Numbered from the stretch's first letter, positions 1 to 9,921 are shown. The stretch is DNA of 64,000 nucleotides from Pedobacter xixiisoli (GCF_900215335.1 NZ_OCMT01000003.1:310001-374000), one strand, 5' to 3'. The notes: a model not told the origin generated them from the letters alone. Program-made: numbers and translations.

Positions 1-2772
1 GCAGGTACTTCAGTAATTACCTATAAAGTTACCTCAGGAACTTGTAGTACTGAAGTTAACTATAACATTACCGTTGATGCGCAACCAGTAACGAGTATAA
101 TGATGCCTCCTAGCGCTGGAGCCGCCTCGCAATCCGTAGAGGTGAATACACCAATTAACACTATTATTTATTTACTAAGTGGCGCTCCGGGTGCTTTCGA
201 TCCTACTTCTTCAGGAGTAGTGACAGGCCTGCCAGCGGGTATTAATTTTATTTATAATTCAACCTTGAGTAATGGTATTGTACGAATTTCGGGTACACCA
301 ACAGTTATCGGTACTTTCCCTTATGAGGTAAAAGTAAAAGCTTCGTCTTCAACAGCTTGTGAGACAATATTGACAGGTACGATAACTGTAACTGCTTCTA
401 CTGCAACGCTTGTACTAAGTTCTGCAGCAGGTTCAAATGTACAACGTTTCTGTATCGGCGGTGCGGTATCTCCTGATATGGTATTTACCACTACCAATGC
501 TACCGCGGTAAGGGTAAGCACAGGAGCATTGCCTGCAGGTGTAAATGGCGTATTTGATATAGCTACACAAACCTATACCATTAGCGGTACGCCAACGGTA
601 ACAGGTTCATTCCCTTTTGAGCTTACCGCTACAGGAGCTGGAAGCCCAGCTGTATTAGGTGGCAATAGCATTACCATTGATACGCCACCAGTAACGAGCG
701 TAGTGATGTCTCCTACTTCAGGAACGGCTTCTCAAACTGTAGTTGTAAATACACCAATTACCGGAATTTTCTATCTATTAAATGGTGCTTTTCCTAGCAC
801 AACTGTTGGAGTAGTAACTGGCCTGCCAGCAGGTGTAAGTTGGAATGTAGTTACAAATGCAGCTACTGCATTTGTGCAAATTTCGGGTAGCCCAACAGTT
901 ACAGGCATCTTCCCTTATCAGATAAAGATAAAGAGTTCTCCTTCATCAACATGTGAAACTATATTAACAGGTACAATTACAGTAAACGATCCTCCCGCAA
1001 CAATTAGACTTACTTCTGCGGCAGGTTCAAACATGCAGAACTTCTGTATTGGTAGTTCAGTATCTCCAATTATGGTATTTACTACTACCAATGCTACGGC
1101 TGTAACTATAAGTACAGGGGCATTACCTGCAGGTGTAACAGGCGTATTTAATCCTGCTAGAAGCTCCTATGCAATAAGTGGTACGCCAACAGTAACAGGT
1201 TCATTCCCTTTTGAACTTACCGTTACAGGACCTGGAGGCTCTTCTGTGCTTACAGGTAGCAGTATCACCGTTAAACCAAACAGTGCCATAGCTTTAGCTA
1301 GTGGTAATGGACAAATATTATGTACAGGAACAGCGATTAGCAATATTGTATTTAATTTAAGCAATGCAACTGGAGCAAGTGTTACTACAGGCATTTTGCC
1401 AGCAGGCTTAACAGGTATATTTAACTTAGCAGCTCAAACCTATACCATTAGTGGTACGCCAACAGCAGCGGCAGGATTAACAACTTATACAGTAACCGCT
1501 ACAGGCGAATGTGCGCCAGCAACGGCAAACTTTACCTTAACGGCAAACGCATTGCCAGCTGCACCTTCTGTAGCTGTAACGCAACCTACCTGTGCTGTAG
1601 CTACCGGTGGTATCACCATTACGGGTGCTGCGGGTCACACCTATAGCGTGGATGGCGGAGCTTATAGTGCTACGCTTGCGTATACAGGTTTGGCATCGGG
1701 CAGCCATACGGTAAGGTCACAAAATGCGGCTGGTTGCGTTTCTCCTGCAACTACAGTTACCATCAATGCACAGCCAGTAATACCAGCTGCAACTATTAGT
1801 TATGGTAGTGGGGCATTCCAAGCAAACGGCACTTTAGCCGTTACACAAGTAGGTCAAGCAAATGGAACTTATACAGCAACTCCTGCGGGCTTGAGCATAA
1901 ATGTAAATACTGGTGAAATAAATTTAAGTACGAGTACTCCAAATCGATTGTATACAATTACATATTCATTTACTAACGGTTCTTGTTCTGCAACAACTAG
2001 TACTACTGTCAAAATAAATTCAATACCTGCAACCATTAACTATGCTAGCACCTCTTTTTGTGCTACTGGTTCAGCTGCAGTTATTCAAACAGGTCCAACT
2101 GGCGGAACATATACTGCAAATTCTTCAAATCTTAAAATCAATGCATCTTCTGGTTTGGTTAATCTAGCCGCTAGCTTACCTGGCGTTTATACAATTACTT
2201 ATACTTACCAAGATGAAGCTATAACAGCGGCTTCGAGTACAAATATTACGGTATTGGCAATGCCAACTGTAACCCTTGTTAGCAATTTAGGATTGAGTAT
2301 TTCTAGAGGAGATGTAGTCAGTCTATCCGCAACGGGTGGTACAAGCTACAGTTGGACTGGAACAGACATCTTAACAGGGCAAGGTACCAATGTGTTACAG
2401 GTGCGTCCTAAAGCTACAACAACATATACGTTGATCGTAACTAATGCTAATGGCTGTAGCCAAACACAACAAATTACCATTAACGTTAAGGATGATTTGA
2501 AATTGATTCCTAATAATGTCATCACACCAAATGGCGATGGTAAAAATGATGTTTGGGTAATTAAAAACATCGATTACTACCCAAATAATAAAGTATCAGT
2601 ATTTGACAGGGCAGGACGTAAGGTTTTCAGTGCTACTAATTATCAAAACAATTGGGATGGTAAATATAATGGTCTCGATTTAGCCGAAGCAGCTTATTTC
2701 TATGTAATAGATATGGGCAAAGGTTTCGGTTTAGTTAGAGGTACTATTAACATTATTAGAGATAACAATTAA
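1..2772 (+). CDS. Secreted repeat protein with type IX secretion type B C-terminal domain (5' end outside window)
   Basis: The reading frame is open from base 1, so the N-terminus lies upstream; 923 residues are visible. Most of it is Thr/Ser/Gly-rich beta-sandwich sequence with recurring 'SGTPTVTGSFPFELT' motifs, resembling bacterial Ig-like putative adhesin repeats. Two units of about 200 residues (bases 88-687 and 688-1287) are near copies. The last ~90 residues (ITPNGDGKNDVW, then FDRAGRKVF, NNWDGKYNG) are the gliding-motility/type B sorting domain that directs export by the type IX system. The next gene is a PorP/SprF protein, the usual partner of type B cargo. Probable role: very large cell-surface adhesin. 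The binding target is unknown. Confidence 0.9.
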   Translation, partial: AGTSVITYKVTSGTCSTEVNYNITVDAQPVTSIMMPPSAGAASQSVEVNTPINTIIYLLSGAPGAFDPTSSGVVTGLPAGINFIYNSTLSNGIVRISGTPTVIGTFPYEVKVKASSSTACETILTGTITVTASTATLVLSSAAGSNVQRFCIGGAVSPDMVFTTTNATAVRVSTGALPAGVNGVFDIATQTYTISGTPTVTGSFPFELTATGAGSPAVLGGNSITIDTPPVTSVVMSPTSGTASQTVVVNTPITGIFYLLNGAFPSTTVGVVTGLPAGVSWNVVTNAATAFVQISGSPTVTGIFPYQIKIKSSPSSTCETILTGTITVNDPPATIRLTSAAGSNMQNFCIGSSVSPIMVFTTTNATAVTISTGALPAGVTGVFNPARSSYAISGTPTVTGSFPFELTVTGPGGSSVLTGSSITVKPNSAIALASGNGQILCTGTAISNIVFNLSNATGASVTTGILPAGLTGIFNLAAQTYTISGTPTAAAGLTTYTVTATGECAPATANFTLTANALPAAPSVAVTQPTCAVATGGITITGAAGHTYSVDGGAYSATLAYTGLASGSHTVRSQNAAGCVSPATTVTINAQPVIPAATISYGSGAFQANGTLAVTQVGQANGTYTATPAGLSINVNTGEINLSTSTPNRLYTITYSFTNGSCSATTSTTVKINSIPATINYASTSFCATGSAAVIQTGPTGGTYTANSSNLKINASSGLVNLAASLPGVYTITYTYQDEAITAASSTNITVLAMPTVTLVSNLGLSISRGDVVSLSATGGTSYSWTGTDILTGQGTNVLQVRPKATTTYTLIVTNANGCSQTQQITINVKDDLKLIPNNVITPNGDGKNDVWVIKNIDYYPNNKVSVFDRAGRKVFSATNYQNNWDGKYNGLDLAEAAYFYVIDMGKGFGLVRGTINIIRDNN

Positions 2773-2865
2773 CAAACTTGTTAGGGTTGGGCAGGTAAAT
2801 ATTCTTGCCCAATCATTACGTCTATTTAAAAAGTTAGCTGTCCTATACAATTTAAATTTAAAATA

Positions 2866-3747
2866 ATGAAGAAGCTATTAATCATATTATCAATGCTTAT
2901 CATTGGTAAAACTGCCCACAGTCAGTTAAATCCAATGGGTAGTATATATTATCAAAATCAATATTTAGCAAATCCGGCAATGGCTGGTGTAAAATCTAAT
3001 TGGGAGTTAAATGCTGCTTACAAATCTCAATGGAGTGCAATTGATGGAGCACCTAATATGCAGATGTTAAGTGCAACCTACGGTTCGGAAAGTAAAAAGG
3101 CCGGGTTTGGGCTTTTGTTTTTCAATGACAAAGCAGGCGTAGTAAAAACTATGAGCATAAAAGCTACCTATGCATATCACTTAACTTTAAATGGAAATAA
3201 CAGTTTTATTGATTTTGGTTTGTCTGCTGGTATGTTAGATGAATGGGTAAATAGAGGAGAGGTTGTAGGTGATATCAGCGATGTTTCTTTAAGTAATTTT
3301 AATGACCGTAAGCTCAGTTTAGATGCAGACTTTGGTTTGGCATTTCGTAATAAGGGATTAACCTTGCAGGGCACATTGCCCAACTTAAGGAGATATTTAA
3401 AGAAAGAAATTGAACGCAATTTAGTAGATAGGTCTTTATATATGGCCGCCTTGTCTTATAAATTTGCCAATGAGGATAGAAGCTTGACCACCATTGAACC
3501 TAAAATTGCTTTTAGAGGTGTCGATAATTATAAGAATATAGTTGATGTTGGGGTAAATTTTGAGTTTAGTGGCGATAAGCTAATGTTAAGTAGTGTTTAC
3601 CATACTTCTGGAAGTATTACATTTGGTGCGGGAACCACATACAAAAAGCAATTGGCCATACTTTGCCAATATACCACAAATACAAATGATTTATCTTCAT
3701 ATGCTAACGGAGAGGCTGAAATAGCTGTAAGGTATAGCTTTAAATAG
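2866..3747 (+). CDS. PorP/SprF family type IX secretion membrane protein
   Basis: 293 residues with a signal peptide (MKKLLIILSMLIIGKTAHSQ) followed by the family's N-terminal signature, QYLANPAMAG, and then amphipathic beta strands typical of an outer-membrane barrel. PorP/SprF proteins are outer-membrane components of the type IX system. Paralogues encoded directly after a type B CTD protein are needed for secretion or anchoring of that specific cargo. Here it starts 93 bp after the giant adhesin, which fits a dedicated pair. Length and start are normal for the family. The family is certain; the pairing is inferred from position. Confidence 0.92.
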   Translation: MKKLLIILSMLIIGKTAHSQLNPMGSIYYQNQYLANPAMAGVKSNWELNAAYKSQWSAIDGAPNMQMLSATYGSESKKAGFGLLFFNDKAGVVKTMSIKATYAYHLTLNGNNSFIDFGLSAGMLDEWVNRGEVVGDISDVSLSNFNDRKLSLDADFGLAFRNKGLTLQGTLPNLRRYLKKEIERNLVDRSLYMAALSYKFANEDRSLTTIEPKIAFRGVDNYKNIVDVGVNFEFSGDKLMLSSVYHTSGSITFGAGTTYKKQLAILCQYTTNTNDLSSYANGEAEIAVRYSFK

Positions 3748-3754
3748 TTTTTAA

Positions 3755-4111
3755 ATGATGAAGGCTTTAGTTGCTGATGACGAACAGATTATACGTTTTG
3801 GATTGAAGCTTGTTCTTAAAAGCTTATGGCCAGATATAATAGTTAGTGAGGCTCAAACGCTTGATGGTGTGGCAGATTTAATCTCCACAAATGATTTCAA
3901 TTTAGCTATTTTAGATATCAATATGCCTGGTAGTAGCGGTTTGGAAAACCTCATTGAATTTAGTCTTCAGAATACCACGGTGATTATTTTCTCGGGATAT
4001 GAAAAAACAAGTTCTAGAATTGAGAGCCTAAAACAAGCAGGTGTAGATGAATTTATTTTTAAAGACGCTTCTGTTGCAGAAATCAAAGTGGCTTTGGTGA
4101 GTCATTTTTAA
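3755..4111 (+). CDS. Receiver-only response regulator
   Basis: 118 residues forming one receiver domain: acidic pair D8-D9, phosphoacceptor D54 in LAILDINMPG, switch S80 and conserved K103. The N-terminus is like NarL/FixJ regulators, but the protein stops at the end of the receiver with no helix-turn-helix. The stop is followed by a terminator rather than by out-of-frame HTH codons, so it may be a naturally short protein. It begins 7 bp after the PorP/SprF gene and is probably co-transcribed with it. It could be a phosphate sink or act by protein-protein contact. No histidine kinase is visible in the window. Confidence 0.85.
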   Translation: MMKALVADDEQIIRFGLKLVLKSLWPDIIVSEAQTLDGVADLISTNDFNLAILDINMPGSSGLENLIEFSLQNTTVIIFSGYEKTSSRIESLKQAGVDEFIFKDASVAEIKVALVSHF

Positions 4112-4426
4112 GAATGAAAAGCAATAGACGCTGAAAGGTTGAATATTGCTTATTGTCTTAACTTCAATAAGAATTTCATACAATAGATTTCAATAAGCCA
4201 TAGCTATTTATTTAGTAGTGGCTTTTTTTATGCGTTGTAATAATTAAGTGGTTTTTTGTATGTCTCGAAACAAGAACAAGTAGAAGGTGTTGTATTTGTA
4301 AGACATTTACAAGTTGAAAATAATTATGCTTGCATAGTATAAACTTCATTTAAAAACATTAAATTAGGCTGTCTTACAATTGCTAAGAATTGTATTTCAG
4401 TGTATAGCCAATATAAAATTAATCGT
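4112..4426. other. Intergenic region (315 bp)
   Basis: Holds the terminator at 4195-4226 and an AT-rich leader for the acyl-CoA synthetase. I see no clear TAnnTTTG box and no small coding sequence in it. Confidence 0.5.
4195..4226 (+). terminator. Intrinsic terminator after the adhesin/PorP/receiver operon
   Basis: AAGCCA (4195-4200) pairs with TGGCTT (4219-4224), with inner CTA/TAG pairs, and runs into seven T. It lies 84 bp after the receiver stop codon. Confidence 0.7.
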
Positions 4427-6202
4427 ATGTCAGCTTCAGTTACAAGGGTTTTCGACCTCCTAAAATACAATCAGGAGAAATTTTCAAAAGATGAATTTAT
4501 AAGCGGAAAAATAAATGGCGAGTGGGTTAAATACAGCACACAAAAATTTTGTGAGGTAACCGATAATTTGAGTAAAGGCCTAACCACGCTCGGAATTAAA
4601 AAAGGTTCTCGAGTTGCCATCATTTCTACTAACAGACCAGAATGGAACGTTGGAGATTATGCGATTATGCAATTGGGTGCGTATCAGATTCCTTTATATC
4701 CCACACTTGCCGAACATGACATTAAGTTTATTGTTGAAGATGCAGAAATTACTGTAGTTTTTGTTGGCGATAAACAATTGCATGAGAAAATCACCAAAGT
4801 AATTGCAGAGGTAAAACACGAAGTTAAGGTCTATACTTTTGATAAAGTAGCTGGTGCTAGCCACTGGGAAGAATTGATAGAAGAAGGTAAAAAAACAGCG
4901 GTAGATTTAGAAAACTACAAAAAAGAGGTAGCTCCTGATGACATCCTTACACTAATCTACACATCTGGAACTACAGGTACGCCGAAAGGTGTAATGCTTA
5001 CGCATGATAACTTAGTGCAGAATTTTAAAAAATCGGCGGTGCTCTTGCCGGATGGTGTTGCACATGGATTAAGCTTTTTGCCTTTGTCACATATTTTTGA
5101 GCGAATGATTTCTTATCTGTACGCCTATCTCAATATCTCTATTTATTATGCGGAAAGTATGGATACTATTGTGGCTGATATCCAATCTGTAAAACCAACT
5201 GTCTTTTCGACGGTCCCTAGGCTGTTAGAAAAAGTCTATGATAAAATAGTAGAGAAAGGAAAAGCTTTAACAGGCATTAAAAAGATGATTTTCTTTTGGT
5301 CGTTGAGCTTGGCAGAAAAATATGATACTGATAAAGGCTGGTGGTATACATTTAAGTTAGGTATCGCTAGAAAATTGGTGTTTAAAAAATGGCAAGAGGC
5401 TTTAGGAGGAAATATCCAAGTCATTATTTCTGGAGGAGCCGCTTTAAATCCACGTTTGGCGAGAGTGTTTTGGGCAGCGGGTTTACCAGTTTTTGAAGGA
5501 TATGGGTTAACAGAAACTTCTCCAGTGATTTCGGTAAACTATTTTGATGCCATCAAGTTTGGCTCGGTAGGTAAACCTATTGAAGGGGTGGAAGTGAAAA
5601 TTGCTCAAGACGGAGAGATCTTGGTGAAAGGTCACAACATTATGAAAGGCTATTATAACAAGCCTGAATTAACCGATGAGGCCATAGATAAAGATGGATT
5701 TTTTCATACTGGCGATATTGGTGAATTAACTGACGGTTATCTGAAAATCACTGATAGGAAAAAGGAAATGTTTAAAACTGCTGGAGGTAAATACGTGGCT
5801 CCACAGTTGATTGAAAATAAGATTAAGGAAGCGCCGCTAATTGAACAAATTATGGTGATCGGCGAAAATCGCAAATTCCCAGCTGCTTTGGTGGTCCCAA
5901 ATTTCGAGACATTGAAAGGTTGGTGTAAGGTGAAAGGAATTGAATATGGTAGTAATGAAACTATCGTAGAAAATAAAGAAGTACACGAGAAGTTTAAAAG
6001 ATTGATTGACGACGCGAATAAGGAATTTGGTAAATGGGAGCAAGTAAAACAATTTGATTTGTTACCGAAAGAGTGGAGCATTGATGGAGGCGAATTGACA
6101 CCAAAGTTAAGTTTGAAACGTAAGGTCATCTTAGAAAAGAATAAAGAAACTATAGAAAAAATATATAAAGATGCAGAAAACTATCATCCCGAAGCTAAGT
6201 AA
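4427..6202 (+). CDS. Long-chain fatty acid-CoA ligase (AMP-forming)
   Basis: 591 residues of the ANL (AMP-binding) superfamily. The phosphate-binding motif YTSGTTGTPKG lies near residue 178, GYGLTETSP near 358, and HTGDIGELTDGYLKITDRKK near 430. The KEMFKTAGGKYVAP segment is typical of long-chain acyl-CoA synthetases of the FadD15/FAA type. It activates fatty acids with ATP and CoA for beta-oxidation or lipid synthesis, at the inner membrane or in the cytosol. I chose the ATG at 4427 (MSASVTRVF). An upstream in-frame GTG at 4400 would add nine residues that are not typical of the family. It overlaps the start of the next gene by 32 bp. Confidence 0.92.
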   Translation: MSASVTRVFDLLKYNQEKFSKDEFISGKINGEWVKYSTQKFCEVTDNLSKGLTTLGIKKGSRVAIISTNRPEWNVGDYAIMQLGAYQIPLYPTLAEHDIKFIVEDAEITVVFVGDKQLHEKITKVIAEVKHEVKVYTFDKVAGASHWEELIEEGKKTAVDLENYKKEVAPDDILTLIYTSGTTGTPKGVMLTHDNLVQNFKKSAVLLPDGVAHGLSFLPLSHIFERMISYLYAYLNISIYYAESMDTIVADIQSVKPTVFSTVPRLLEKVYDKIVEKGKALTGIKKMIFFWSLSLAEKYDTDKGWWYTFKLGIARKLVFKKWQEALGGNIQVIISGGAALNPRLARVFWAAGLPVFEGYGLTETSPVISVNYFDAIKFGSVGKPIEGVEVKIAQDGEILVKGHNIMKGYYNKPELTDEAIDKDGFFHTGDIGELTDGYLKITDRKKEMFKTAGGKYVAPQLIENKIKEAPLIEQIMVIGENRKFPAALVVPNFETLKGWCKVKGIEYGSNETIVENKEVHEKFKRLIDDANKEFGKWEQVKQFDLLPKEWSIDGGELTPKLSLKRKVILEKNKETIEKIYKDAENYHPEAK

Positions 6203-7949
6203 AAGGATTAAAATGAGCACATTTTGTGCAGTGGCATTGTTCTTAAACTTTAGCCAGGCAAGTGCTCAGGTAGAAAAAGAAAAAAACGTAAAAGCATTCG
6301 AGTTTTTATCAAACTCAACTGAAAAAGATAATAGAAAAGCTCTTGAATTTAAAAAGGGAGCTGTAGTTTCGGCACATCCAGAAGCTACAGCAGTGGGTGT
6401 AGCCATTCTTAAAAAAGGTGGTAATGCAGTAGATGCCACCGTAGCGGTCAAATTTGCATTAGCTGTCGTTTATCCGAATGCAGGAAATATTGGTGGCGGT
6501 GGCTTTTTAATTTATCGCTCTGAAAAAGGAGAACTTAATTCGATGGACTTTAGAGAGAAAGCGCCTGCTTTAGCTCAAAAAGACATGTATCTAGATATCA
6601 ATGGAAACCCAATTTCAGAGAAAAGTAAGGAAGGTCATTTAGCGGCTGGCGTACCTGGTACAGTTGCTGGGATGGTAGAATTACATCAAAAGTATGGTAA
6701 ATTAAAGTGGGCAGAATTGGTTGAGCCAGCTTTGCAGTTAGCTACTAACGGATTCAAAATTACTACGCAACAAGCTAATGAATTAAATAGGTTACAAAGT
6801 AAGTTTCGTCAATTTAATCCTTTAGGTACTGTTTTTATTAAGGATGAAGCTTGGAAAGAAGGTGATTTGCTTATACAAACAGAATTGGCTAATACCTTGA
6901 AATTAGTTCGCGATAAAGGCCGTGCAGGTTTTTATGAAGGCGAAGTAGCCAACTATATTGTTGAAGAGATGAAGCGAGGTGGAGGTTTGATTTCTAAAGA
7001 AGATCTTAAAAATTACCATGCCGCTTGGAGAAAGCCAATTACTGGTAACTACAAAGGATATAAAGTAATCACGATGCCGCCAACTTCAAGTGGTGGTATT
7101 GCCCTGATACAATTATTGCAGTCGGTAGAGCCGTATGCACTTTCTAAATGGGGACATAATGCCGATTCTACGGTTCAGGTAATGGTTGAGGCAGAAAGAA
7201 GAGCTTATGCTGATAGAGCTAAACATTTGGGCGATCCGGATTTTTGGAAAGTACCACAAAAAGAACTTTTAGAACCTGCCTACAACAAAGGCAGGATGGC
7301 CACCCTAAATTGGAATAAAGCAACACCAAGCACTGAAATTCAAGCTGGTGAATTTGCGAAGAAAGAAAGTGAAGAAACCACCCATTTTTCTGTGATAGAT
7401 AAGGAAGGTAATGCCATTTCATTAACCACAACTATTAATACTTCTTATGGTAATTATGTAGTGGTAAAAGGCGCCGGTTTTTTATTAAACAATGAAATGG
7501 ATGATTTTTCGGTAAAGCCTGGAACACCTAACTATTTTGGATTGGTAGGCTATGAAGCCAATGCGATAGCGCCAAATAAACGCATGTTAAGTTCAATGAC
7601 ACCCACTATTTTGGAAAAAAATGGAAAACTTTCAATGGTGGTTGGAACACCTGGCGGGTCTACCATTATCACTTCAGTTTTTCAAACGATAGTAAATGTG
7701 ATTGATTTTGGGATGGATATGCAGCAAGCGGTGAATGCGAAGAAATTTCATCACCAATGGTTGCCAGATCGAGTAGATATTGAGCCTAATGCGCTAAACC
7801 CCGAAGCGCAACAGAAGTTGGAAGCAAAAGGCTATACTTTTTACAAGCGTAATAGTATTGGAAGGGTAGATGCTATTTTGGTTACTAAAAAAGGAATTTA
7901 TCAAACTGGTGCCGACCCGAGAGGAGATGATACTGCTGGAGGTTGGTAA
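6171..7949 (+). CDS. ggt: Gamma-glutamyltransferase, exported
   Basis: 592 residues. Gamma-glutamyltransferases cleave gamma-glutamyl bonds (glutathione) in the periplasm and self-process at a Thr. That Thr is T403 in the TTHFSVIDKEGNAISLT motif, which would start the small subunit. LLNNEMDDFSVKPG and KRMLSSMTPTI, which line the active site, are present. The ATG at 6171 overlaps the acyl-CoA synthetase but supplies a K/R-rich n-region before the hydrophobic segment ending FSQASAQ. The alternative ATG at 6213 (MSTFCAVALF) would leave a signal peptide with no positive charge, so I prefer 6171. Tight coupling with the upstream gene suggests one transcript. Confidence 0.93.
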   Translation: MQKTIIPKLSKRIKMSTFCAVALFLNFSQASAQVEKEKNVKAFEFLSNSTEKDNRKALEFKKGAVVSAHPEATAVGVAILKKGGNAVDATVAVKFALAVVYPNAGNIGGGGFLIYRSEKGELNSMDFREKAPALAQKDMYLDINGNPISEKSKEGHLAAGVPGTVAGMVELHQKYGKLKWAELVEPALQLATNGFKITTQQANELNRLQSKFRQFNPLGTVFIKDEAWKEGDLLIQTELANTLKLVRDKGRAGFYEGEVANYIVEEMKRGGGLISKEDLKNYHAAWRKPITGNYKGYKVITMPPTSSGGIALIQLLQSVEPYALSKWGHNADSTVQVMVEAERRAYADRAKHLGDPDFWKVPQKELLEPAYNKGRMATLNWNKATPSTEIQAGEFAKKESEETTHFSVIDKEGNAISLTTTINTSYGNYVVVKGAGFLLNNEMDDFSVKPGTPNYFGLVGYEANAIAPNKRMLSSMTPTILEKNGKLSMVVGTPGGSTIITSVFQTIVNVIDFGMDMQQAVNAKKFHHQWLPDRVDIEPNALNPEAQQKLEAKGYTFYKRNSIGRVDAILVTKKGIYQTGADPRGDDTAGGW

Positions 7950-7974
7950 GAAAAATAATTATGGTGTACTGAAG

Positions 7975-8011
7975 AAAGCGAGGTTAACAGATGTTAGTCT
8001 CGCTTTTTTTT
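7975..8011 (+). terminator. Strong intrinsic terminator after ggt
   Basis: AAAGCGAG (7975-7982) pairs with CTCGCTTT (7999-8006). Two G-U pairs and an inner TAACA/TGTTA extend the stem to about 15 bp. It is followed by T residues. Confidence 0.85.
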
Positions 8012-8564
8012 GTAGTAAGTTTGTTAATTAAACCCGACTGACAGCGGTATTTAATTGACTGAGTTTACGAAGGAAATTAGATTTAGCAAAAGGCGGGACT
8101 ACATTTGCCGAGAAGCACTTGCGAAGCTTTTCAAAAAGAAAAAATGTGCTTTATCAATAGATTGTATCTCATTTGCGCAGTTAGTCGTGGATATGCACAA
8201 TACCAAACCTTTTTTTTAATTAAAACGTTGTATAGAAACTAAATTCACCAATAGCTATGACTAGTGTAAATCGTCTATATTCAGGGTGACATAGTGGCTA
8301 GTAGATGAGCTGCCTTAGCGAGTAATTTTTAATGAACGTAAAATGATACAAAATAAATGGGGTAGTTTGTACGTTAATACTTACCCATTTTATATAAAAG
8401 TGTATAGCAAAATACACACTTTTTATTTTTTTTAGTTTTGCTTTTTATGCTCAAGTATCTGTATGTTAATTATTTGAGCTTTGTATTTAGCGCCTTTGTT
8501 TTCTTTTGGTACAGGTATTGACTAGATGTTTGATATTAAACAGAAGCTTATAAAGTCAAATATT
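8012..8564. other. Long intergenic region (553 bp) before the OmpA-family gene
   Basis: No coding sequence is supported on either strand. It contains a terminator-like hairpin (8396-8405 with 8412-8422, then T-rich DNA) that overlaps the start of the probable OmpA promoter, and a short GCGGGACTAC motif at 8093 that recurs near 51920 and 37230. The hairpin could end a small RNA transcribed from this region, but I see no convincing promoter for one. Confidence 0.4.
8433..8440 (+). promoter_or_regulatory. Candidate -7 promoter box for the OmpA-family gene
   Basis: TAGTTTTG matches the Bacteroidota -7 consensus TAnnTTTG, 125 bp upstream of the chosen start. No clear -33 TTG is seen. Confidence 0.4.
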
Positions 8565-9896
8565 ATGAAACTAAATTTCTTAAAAGTTTTCCCAGTAGCA
8601 TTAGCAGGTCTAATCATCGGAAACAATGCCCAAGCTCAAGAAACTTCGGGCTCAAAACCATCTTTTAAAACTTGGTCAATAGGTGTAAACGCAGGTGCTT
8701 TAACTGGCGTTTCTCCACTTGGTGGTCGTAACGATTTCTCAAATTGGAAAGCTAGCTTAGGCTATGGTCTTTATATCAAAAAGCAAATTACACCAGCGTT
8801 TGCACTACGTTTAGACGGAGTTAAGGGTAAAGTAAAAGGTGATAATTCGGAGCCTTTTAATGATGGAAGTACCATGTCTGCAGCAATTAACCCAATGGCA
8901 TCTTTCGAAACGGATTTAAGGTATTCAGCAAGTTTAAGTGCTCAGGTTAATATGGTTAACTGGAGTATGTTTAACGACCACAACAATGCTCAGCTTTATG
9001 CTACAGCGGGTGGTGGTTTAGTAAATTACAAAACTACTAATGTAGCAAGAAGTTCAAGTGCAGAAATTGAAGGCAATGCGACAAACAAGTTTGTAGTTCC
9101 AGTTGGTGTTGGTGCTAAATTTCGCTTATCTGAAGGTGTTAATTTTGATTTAGGATGGACTATCAGTTTTGTTGATGGTGACACGTTTGATGGTGTACGT
9201 GCTAGAGAAAATAACGACAGATATAACTACGGTTATGCTGGTTTAGAGTTTGCTTTAGGAAGTGGAAAACAATTGGCTTTCTATAGCCCAGTTGCTGCAA
9301 CTTATCAAGAAGCTTTAGCAGCTAAAAACACTGCAAATGCCTTGAAATCTGATTTAGATGCACAAAAGGCAGAAAATGCAAAATTACGTACAGAAATGGC
9401 TGATTTGTTGAAAGACAGCGATGGAGACGGTGTAGCGGATAAATTAGATAAATGCCCTAACACGCCAGCAGGTACGGTAGTAGATGGTTCTGGTTGTCCT
9501 TTAAAAGTTCCAGCTCCACAAGTTACTGAAAGAGTAATTGTAACAGAGGCAGACCGTAAAGTAGTTAGAGATGCTATTTCAAACTTAGAATTTGATTTAG
9601 GTAAAGCGACTATCCGTTCTAAATCTTACGAAACTTTAAATAGAGTTGCTGCTTTATTGGTAGAGAAAAACTTTAGCTTGAAATTAGCAGGTCACACGGA
9701 TATTACTGGTTCTAGAGAGTTAAACTTACGTTTGTCTAAAGAAAGAGCAGAATCTGTAAAAGCTTACTTGGTTTCTCAAGGTGCTAATGCTTCTAGAATC
9801 GAAGCTACAGGTTACGGTCCAGATCAACCAATTGCAACAAATAAAACAGCAGCTGGTCGTCAGCAAAACAGAAGAGTAGAGTTTACACTTTACTAG
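8565..9896 (+). CDS. OmpA-family outer-membrane protein with peptidoglycan-binding domain
   Basis: 443 residues. A signal peptide (ending NNAQAQ) is followed by an eight-strand-like barrel region (~25-235). A short helical linker and one calcium-binding thrombospondin type 3-like motif (DSDGDGVADKLDKCPNTPAG) come next. Last is the OmpA C-terminal domain: FDLGKATIRSKS, GHTDITGSRELNLRLSKERA, GYGPDQPIA, NRRVEFTLY. It anchors the outer membrane to peptidoglycan. ATG 8565 is preferred because it begins the signal peptide directly; an in-frame ATG at 8526 would add 13 polar residues. It is followed by a strong terminator. Confidence 0.93.
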   Translation: MKLNFLKVFPVALAGLIIGNNAQAQETSGSKPSFKTWSIGVNAGALTGVSPLGGRNDFSNWKASLGYGLYIKKQITPAFALRLDGVKGKVKGDNSEPFNDGSTMSAAINPMASFETDLRYSASLSAQVNMVNWSMFNDHNNAQLYATAGGGLVNYKTTNVARSSSAEIEGNATNKFVVPVGVGAKFRLSEGVNFDLGWTISFVDGDTFDGVRARENNDRYNYGYAGLEFALGSGKQLAFYSPVAATYQEALAAKNTANALKSDLDAQKAENAKLRTEMADLLKDSDGDGVADKLDKCPNTPAGTVVDGSGCPLKVPAPQVTERVIVTEADRKVVRDAISNLEFDLGKATIRSKSYETLNRVAALLVEKNFSLKLAGHTDITGSRELNLRLSKERAESVKAYLVSQGANASRIEATGYGPDQPIATNKTAAGRQQNRRVEFTLY

Positions 9897-9921
9897 TCTT
9901 TAAAATATTACTTATGAAACA

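Noticed and set aside
3755..4111. Truncated (frameshifted) NarL-type regulator
   Set aside because: No HTH-like codons were found in other frames downstream, and a terminator follows within 90 bp, so a natural receiver-only protein is simpler.
8396..8430. Small RNA gene ending in the hairpin upstream of the OmpA-family gene
   Set aside because: A terminator-like hairpin is present, but I found no promoter or conserved structure upstream to support an RNA.
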